This document shows, in pieces, positions 53,041 through 57,093 of a DNA stretch of 57,093 nucleotides. Made by a program: the position numbers and the translations under genes. The stretch is from an uncultured Clostridia bacterium (lineage in GTDB: Bacteria; Bacillota; Clostridia; TANB77; CAG-508): positions 1-57,093 of the forward strand of contig CALXJU010000008.1 of assembly GCA_944388705.1 (NCBI GenBank). Direction: 5' to 3'. Every line of letters begins with the position of its first letter. Within the stretch, counting starts at the first letter, position 1. The notes below the pieces were generated by a model, which had not been told where the DNA came from, did not search any database, and worked only from the letters and a program-made list of their open reading frames with translations.

Positions 53041-53057
53041 AAAATATGTTATGAAAT

Positions 53058-53153
53058 AAAAAAGTTTATATATTACTATTCCATGGCCAAAACATATTCT
53101 GGGTCTTCGTCGGGGGTCTTGGCCTTATTACATAGTAATATATAAACTTTTTT
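53058..53153 (+). ncRNA. Two-stem element, copy G
   Basis: Outer stem of 22 perfect bp (53058-53079 with 53132-53153). Inner stem GGCCAA (53085-53090) with TTGGCC (53119-53124). The 28-nt loop equals that of copy B 34 kb away. With copy F and the promoter at 53294 it makes up most of the 407-bp gap after glgP. Confidence 0.75.
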
Positions 53154-53293
53154 TGATATAGCATATTATTATAAAAGGTTAGAAATTGGAAAAATTTGTG
53201 TAGTGATAAAATAAAAAATAGGGCATATAAATAGATATATATGGATAAATTGCCAGGTATACATAATTTTTCTGACGAAATTTGGAAAAACTA

Positions 53294-53322
53294 TTTACAA
53301 AAGTAAAAAAATGTAATATAAT
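53294..53322 (+). promoter_or_regulatory. Promoter of the sortase locus
   Basis: TTTACA (53294-53299), 17-bp spacer, TATAAT (53317-53322). A single TGTCGAA lies on the end of the -10 (53322-53328); one such heptamer is expected by chance in this window. Confidence 0.65.
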
Positions 53323-53363
53323 GTCGAATGTAAAAAACTAAAAAAAGGAGGGTGAATTATATA

Positions 53364-54386
53364 ATGAGCAAAATTAGCACCAAGCTATTTGGAATGCTAG
53401 CTATACTTTTATTTATAGCAGTAATGCCAATAGTAGTTTTAGCAACAAATGAAGATATATCCATAGTAAATACTCAAAATGATGAAGGAAAACAAGAATA
53501 CATAATTTACATTAATGGATATACAGACAAAAATTTTAAATACGCATTTTCTAATGCGAATCCAGGAGAAATGGATTTAGTTTATATTAATTCAATCACA
53601 GATTTGGGAGAGAATCAAATTGCATATTTAGATGCAGATACATACGAAAAATTATCAAATAATCCAATTTATATATGGGCAAAAGCCAAAAACGACTTAG
53701 GAGAAGAAGTTTTAATTCTAAATGGAATTCAATTGGATTTCCAAAACTCATTAACTAAAGAAAATATCGATTTAGTAGAATCAATTACAAATAGAATACC
53801 AGTAAAAATAGCGAATAAAAAAGATTATGCAGAAAAGATTAGTCAAGAAGAAGTTGATGGAATACTAATAACAAAATCAGTTGGATACGTAGAAATTGCT
53901 GATGAAACTGGTGAAACATATTATTATGAAAGAACAAAAACAACAGATTCAGCAGAACATGCAAAATTAATGGAATTAGCAGAAAGAATAAATGCAGAAT
54001 ATGATGAATTAGATATATATGAAAAAGTACAATTAAGTGAAGAATTTTACACATTATATTCTAAATTAATAGAACAAGCTAATTGGCAGAAAGTAGAAGA
54101 TAAAAGAGTATATCAACCAGAAGAATCTGTTGAAGGTGACCAATATGTGGTATTACTAAAAAAAGTTTCAGACAATGGAGAAATAACTGATGTTCAACTA
54201 CTAACAGCTGATGAGGAGGAAAATAGTGAACCAGAAAAAATAAAAGTAGTAACACAAGAAACAACAAGACTACCAATAACATATGATAGTATATTATTAT
54301 TTGTAATATTAGCAATAGTAGTTATAGCATTAGTAATAGTATATATAAGAATGAAAAAAGTAAGCAAAAAAGATGAAGAAAAATAG
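53364..54386 (+). CDS. Secreted membrane-anchored surface protein of the sortase locus
   Basis: 340 aa. ATG at 53364 has AAGGAGG upstream; a GTG at 53352 abuts that site and is unlikely. Signal peptide 1-28 (MSKISTKLFGMLAILLFI, ending VVLATNED). The extracellular part is acidic and of unknown fold, with helical sequence near 190-240. The C terminus has TTRLPITYDS, a ~22-residue hydrophobic helix and the basic tail RMKKVSKKDEEK, like a sorting signal with LPITY for LPxTG. Its end overlaps the sortase start by 14 bp, so it is the first candidate substrate or an accessory factor of that sortase. Confidence 0.8.
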   Translation: MSKISTKLFGMLAILLFIAVMPIVVLATNEDISIVNTQNDEGKQEYIIYINGYTDKNFKYAFSNANPGEMDLVYINSITDLGENQIAYLDADTYEKLSNNPIYIWAKAKNDLGEEVLILNGIQLDFQNSLTKENIDLVESITNRIPVKIANKKDYAEKISQEEVDGILITKSVGYVEIADETGETYYYERTKTTDSAEHAKLMELAERINAEYDELDIYEKVQLSEEFYTLYSKLIEQANWQKVEDKRVYQPEESVEGDQYVVLLKKVSDNGEITDVQLLTADEEENSEPEKIKVVTQETTRLPITYDSILLFVILAIVVIALVIVYIRMKKVSKKDEEK

Positions 54387-54996
54387 TATAGAAATAAAAA
54401 TCTATAAAACAATTTTTGTTGTGTTACTAATAGCGTTAGTAGTTGTTATAGGGCTAATAATCTATAAATACGGCTCAAATCAGATAAATGAAAAACAAAG
54501 TCAAGAAATAGTAGAAGCTTTTAGTAATATAGATTTTTCAAAAATTGATGAAGAATCAGGAGAGGTAGAAGCAAACCTAGAATTTCATGGATATAAAGTA
54601 ATAGGAATTGTAAAAATTCCAAAAATCAATATTGAATATCCAATATTAGAAATAGGGGATATAGACCCTCAAAATGCAAAATTGCCGATGAAAAAATCCA
54701 TAATCAAATATTGGGGAGAAAAAGTCAATGATTATGGTAACTTATCAATAGCAGGTCATAATAACAAAGATGGAACAATGTTTGGAAAAACAAAAAAACT
54801 TGAAATTGGAGATATAGTAGAATTAACTGATTTAACAGGAAAAACAATCCAATATTCAATATATGATATTTTTGTGACAGACCCTAATGATGTAAGTATT
54901 TTATTACCAAAAGATGAAGAGGTAAGAGAAGTAACATTAATAACATGTACTAATGGAAACAAAGAAAGACTAATATTAAAAGCAAAAGAAATATAG
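54373..54996 (+). CDS. Sortase (membrane transpeptidase)
   Basis: 207 aa. One N-terminal membrane helix (about 11-31), then the sortase beta-barrel. Catalytic residues are visible: H129 in SIAGHNNKDGTMFG, C192 in VTLITCTNGN, and R199 in KERLILKA. IVKIPKINIEYPILE is the usual N-terminal strand. It cuts a sorting signal and joins the protein to peptidoglycan or to other pilin subunits. The spacing C-x6-R and small size suit class D or a related clostridial class; class is uncertain. It overlaps the upstream gene by 14 bp and lacks its own clear ribosome site, so translation is coupled. Confidence 0.93.
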   Translation: MKKNSIEIKIYKTIFVVLLIALVVVIGLIIYKYGSNQINEKQSQEIVEAFSNIDFSKIDEESGEVEANLEFHGYKVIGIVKIPKINIEYPILEIGDIDPQNAKLPMKKSIIKYWGEKVNDYGNLSIAGHNNKDGTMFGKTKKLEIGDIVELTDLTGKTIQYSIYDIFVTDPNDVSILLPKDEEVREVTLITCTNGNKERLILKAKEI

Positions 54997-55024
54997 TAAT
55001 AAAATTTTTTAGGGGGAATTAGAA

Positions 55025-57093
55025 ATGGCAGGTAAATCAAATACCTTAAGCAAAAAGACCATTATTGCAATTATTGCAGTAATAATCTTATTAATCATTG
55101 CTGGTTTTTCAGTAGGATTATTCCTTGCAGATAAAGGTAGTACCGAAGCTGTTGACGGAGGTGAAACAGTAGGTCAGACAGAAGAACCAGGAGAAGATGC
55201 TCAAACACCAGTAGACGAAGAAAATAATGATGGAGAGCAACAACCTGGAGAGCAAGAACCAGAAGAACCAACAACTCCAGAACAACCTGGAGAAGAAACT
55301 CCAGAAGCACCAGTAGATAATGAAGAACAACCAGAAAACCCAAATGAACAACAAGCTGGAAATGCTGGAGAAACAAATACAGAAATAACAACAGGAACAG
55401 ATGTAAATGAAGTTGGTGAAACAACAGTAACAAGAGTAGAAGAGGTTGAAAGAGAAGTTTCAAGAAACTATTGGGACTGGTGGACACCAGCTAGTGTTGT
55501 AGTTGCTTCAACTACAGCAAATATTGATGCAACAACTCCAAATTTTGATGTAATTAAAGAAACAATTACAGAAGCAGGAGAAAATGTTGTATATGCAGGT
55601 GAAAAAATCACATATAAAATAACAGTAAAAAATAATGGAACACAAGACCTAAATGAAATAGAAATTTCAGATAGAATTCCAGAAAATACAACATATGTAG
55701 TACCAGAAACAACACCAGAAAATTTAACAGAAGTTAAAGAAAATGGTGAAGTTATAGGGTTAAAATGGATAGTAACAGTACCAGCTGGAGAAGAAGCAGT
55801 TGTAGAATTTACAGTAATAGTAGATGAAGCAACAGAAGAAGCAGTAATAAGAAATACTGCAATAGCAAATGGTGAAGAAAGTAATGAAACAGCAACAGCT
55901 ATAATAACTTCAGAAAAATCAAGTGTTATAACAAGAGATGACAAAGAAGTTGAAATAGCAAAAGTTGGAGACTTAATTACATATAAAATTACTGTAAAAA
56001 ATACTATGACTTCAGGAGAAGCTGAACTATTAGAAGAAAAATATACAGTAAAAGATATATTAGATACAGTTCCAGCAGGAACAGAATTTGTATCAGCTCA
56101 AGAAGGTGCAGATGTATCAACTCAAGATGAAGTAACAACTATAAAATGGGAAAATGTTGAAATAAAACCAGGAGAAGAAACATCAAGAGAATTTACAGTA
56201 AGAGTAACAAATATTGATGGTGAAATTAAAAATACAGCAACAGTTGGTGGAGAAGAAACTAATGAAGATGAAACTCCAACAGCTGACATAAAAGTTGAAA
56301 AAACAGTTTCAGACATCATAAGAAATGGAGAAAGCATTGGTTTAGATGCTAAAGTTCAAGCAGGAGATGTTATCGAATATAGCATTGTAGTTACAAATAT
56401 GGGAAGTGTAGATTTAACAAATGTTGTAGTAGATGAACAACTTGAAGGTATAGAAGTAGATGCTGAAGATTTACAAATCGGAGATTTAGCAGCAGGAGAA
56501 TCAAAAACTATTACAGCAACATATACTGTAACACATGAAAAAGACATCCAAGGAAAACCAGAACAAGTAATATATAATAAAGTAGTAGTTACAGGTGAAA
56601 CACCAGTTGACCCTGAAAACCCAACAACTCCTGAAGAAGTTGAAGATGAAGATGATGAAGAAACATCAGTTGATGATGTTCCAGCATATGAAACAGAGAA
56701 AACAGCAAAAGTAGTAGGAGCAGATGGAACAGAAAAAGAAAAAGTAACATCAGCAGGAGATATAATAAAATACACAATAACAGTAACAAATACAGGAAAT
56801 GTAACATTAAAAGACCTAGTAGTAAAAGATGAAATGATAGGAATAGATACAACAGTAACAGTAGAAGTGGGAAAAACAGCAGAAGTAACAGGAGAATATG
56901 TTGTATCACAAGAAGACATAGACAATAAAGAAACAATCTTAAATACAGCAACAGTAGGAGACAAAACACCAGGAGAAGAAACAGAAATAGAAAAACTACC
57001 AGGATATGAAACAGAAAAAACAGCAAAAGTAGTAGGAGCAGATGGAACAGAAAAAGAAAAAGTAACATCAGCAGGAGATATAATAAAATACAC
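55025..57093 (+). CDS. DUF11-repeat surface protein, 3' truncated by window end
   Basis: At least 689 codons, still open at the last base. ATG at 55025 with AGGGGG 8 bp upstream. The N terminus (MAGKSNTLSKKTIIAIIAVI..) has one membrane helix at 11-35. A Glu/Pro/Gln-rich linker (about 40-125) follows, then NYWDWWTP, then DUF11-type beta domains: motifs ITYKITVKNNGTQDL, LITYKITVKN, VIEYSIVVTNMGSVDL and IIKYTITVTNTGNVTL mark four repeats. From 56681 the repeat unit is 318 bp and nearly identical in the next copy. Such proteins form long stalks that project adhesins. Located 28 bp after the sortase gene; probably co-transcribed and perhaps its substrate, but the C terminus is outside the window. 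Confidence 0.88.
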   Translation, partial: MAGKSNTLSKKTIIAIIAVIILLIIAGFSVGLFLADKGSTEAVDGGETVGQTEEPGEDAQTPVDEENNDGEQQPGEQEPEEPTTPEQPGEETPEAPVDNEEQPENPNEQQAGNAGETNTEITTGTDVNEVGETTVTRVEEVEREVSRNYWDWWTPASVVVASTTANIDATTPNFDVIKETITEAGENVVYAGEKITYKITVKNNGTQDLNEIEISDRIPENTTYVVPETTPENLTEVKENGEVIGLKWIVTVPAGEEAVVEFTVIVDEATEEAVIRNTAIANGEESNETATAIITSEKSSVITRDDKEVEIAKVGDLITYKITVKNTMTSGEAELLEEKYTVKDILDTVPAGTEFVSAQEGADVSTQDEVTTIKWENVEIKPGEETSREFTVRVTNIDGEIKNTATVGGEETNEDETPTADIKVEKTVSDIIRNGESIGLDAKVQAGDVIEYSIVVTNMGSVDLTNVVVDEQLEGIEVDAEDLQIGDLAAGESKTITATYTVTHEKDIQGKPEQVIYNKVVVTGETPVDPENPTTPEEVEDEDDEETSVDDVPAYETEKTAKVVGADGTEKEKVTSAGDIIKYTITVTNTGNVTLKDLVVKDEMIGIDTTVTVEVGKTAEVTGEYVVSQEDIDNKETILNTATVGDKTPGEETEIEKLPGYETEKTAKVVGADGTEKEKVTSAGDIIKY
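56681..57093 (+). repeat. 318-bp direct repeat inside the DUF11 protein gene
   Basis: The unit starting CCAGCATATGAAACAG at 56681 begins again at 56999. The 95 bases of the second copy in view differ from the first at only two positions. One unit encodes 106 aa, one DUF11 domain. The array runs off the window. Confidence 0.92.

Noticed and set aside
11391..53153. Two-stem elements as hammerhead, twister or pistol ribozymes, or as integron attC sites
   Set aside because: The conserved cores of these classes (such as CUGAUGA with GAAA, or the attC GTTRRRY box) are absent from all copies.
11391..53153. Two-stem elements as plain Rho-independent terminators
   Set aside because: The A/T outer arms could end transcription, but this does not explain the conserved 28-nt loop or the covarying inner stem.
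53322..53328. Single Spo0A-box-like TGTCGAA at the sortase promoter
   Set aside because: One heptamer is expected by chance in this length of sequence; without a second phased copy it is not evidence of control.
55025..57093. Several - strand frames of 70-250 codons opposite the DUF11 protein
   Set aside because: The + strand frame is open without a stop from 55025 to the end with clear DUF11 domains; the - strand frames are its shadows.

Overview
The window comes from a very AT-rich, Gram-positive, low-G+C bacterium whose coding strands are strongly A-rich and use AUG, UUG and GUG starts behind good AGGAGG-type ribosome binding sites. The gene set (PASTA-domain PrkC with PrpC, SepF, DivIVA, MreB, ClpC, SpoVM, sortase, metal-binding type MutL) points to a spore-forming Firmicute of the class Clostridia. 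Three secreted proteins with prepilin-like N termini carrying the unusual GITLIALV/GITLITLT core suggest one of the uncultured gut Clostridia; that placement is inference. No IS element, prophage, tRNA, rRNA or CRISPR array was seen. Nearly all genes are on the + strand; the four clear exceptions are a VWA surface protein, a small membrane protein, and an SPFH/NfeD pair, plus one tiny Cys-rich ORF.

Layout. 1-1095: 3' part of a prepilin-like LRR surface protein. 1220-6292: U32 protein, rlmN, prpC, prkC. 6492-7887: Hsp20 (with a CIRCE-like operator) and rsgA. 7888-8561: a 456-bp near-palindrome followed by two phased Spo0A-box-like sites. 8562-11372: a six-repeat secreted GH25 muramidase. 11587-18581: an envelope glycopolymer operon (three GT2 enzymes, DUF2304, galE, an LTA-synthase-like sulfatase, a small flippase) ending in mreB. 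18870-22423: surface proteins and a Cys-rich microprotein. 22631-26403: mutL, membrane protein, miaA. 26593-32652: HlyD-like protein, sepF, divIVA, rsmD, a coiled-coil protein, ftsK. 32839-40888: unknown coiled-coil protein, beta-CASP nuclease, GH15, two micro-ORFs including spoVM, clpC. 40906-43682: CDF transporter and SPFH/NfeD. 43847-50141: prepilin-like protein, murB, yvcK-like, glycogen debranching enzyme, holA. 50389-52956: alpha-glucan phosphorylase. 53364-end: a sortase locus whose last gene is a DUF11-repeat surface protein cut by the window edge.

How the genes work together. Most of the window serves the envelope: wall precursor synthesis (murB, yvcK), shape and division (mreB, sepF, divIVA, ftsK), Ser/Thr signalling that senses wall fragments (prkC/prpC), wall glycopolymers, and surface display. 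A second theme is alpha-glucan use (GH15, debranching enzyme, phosphorylase). A third is RNA and ribosome maintenance (rlmN, rsgA, miaA, rsmD).

The most striking non-coding signal is a family of seven roughly 95-bp two-stem elements (11391, 18640, 26386, 26480, 50177, 52965, 53058). Each sits just after the 3' end of a + strand gene, all are in the same orientation, the 28-nt core is conserved, and both stems show compensatory base changes. They look like an undescribed structured RNA family. I cannot match it to a known motif from sequence alone.
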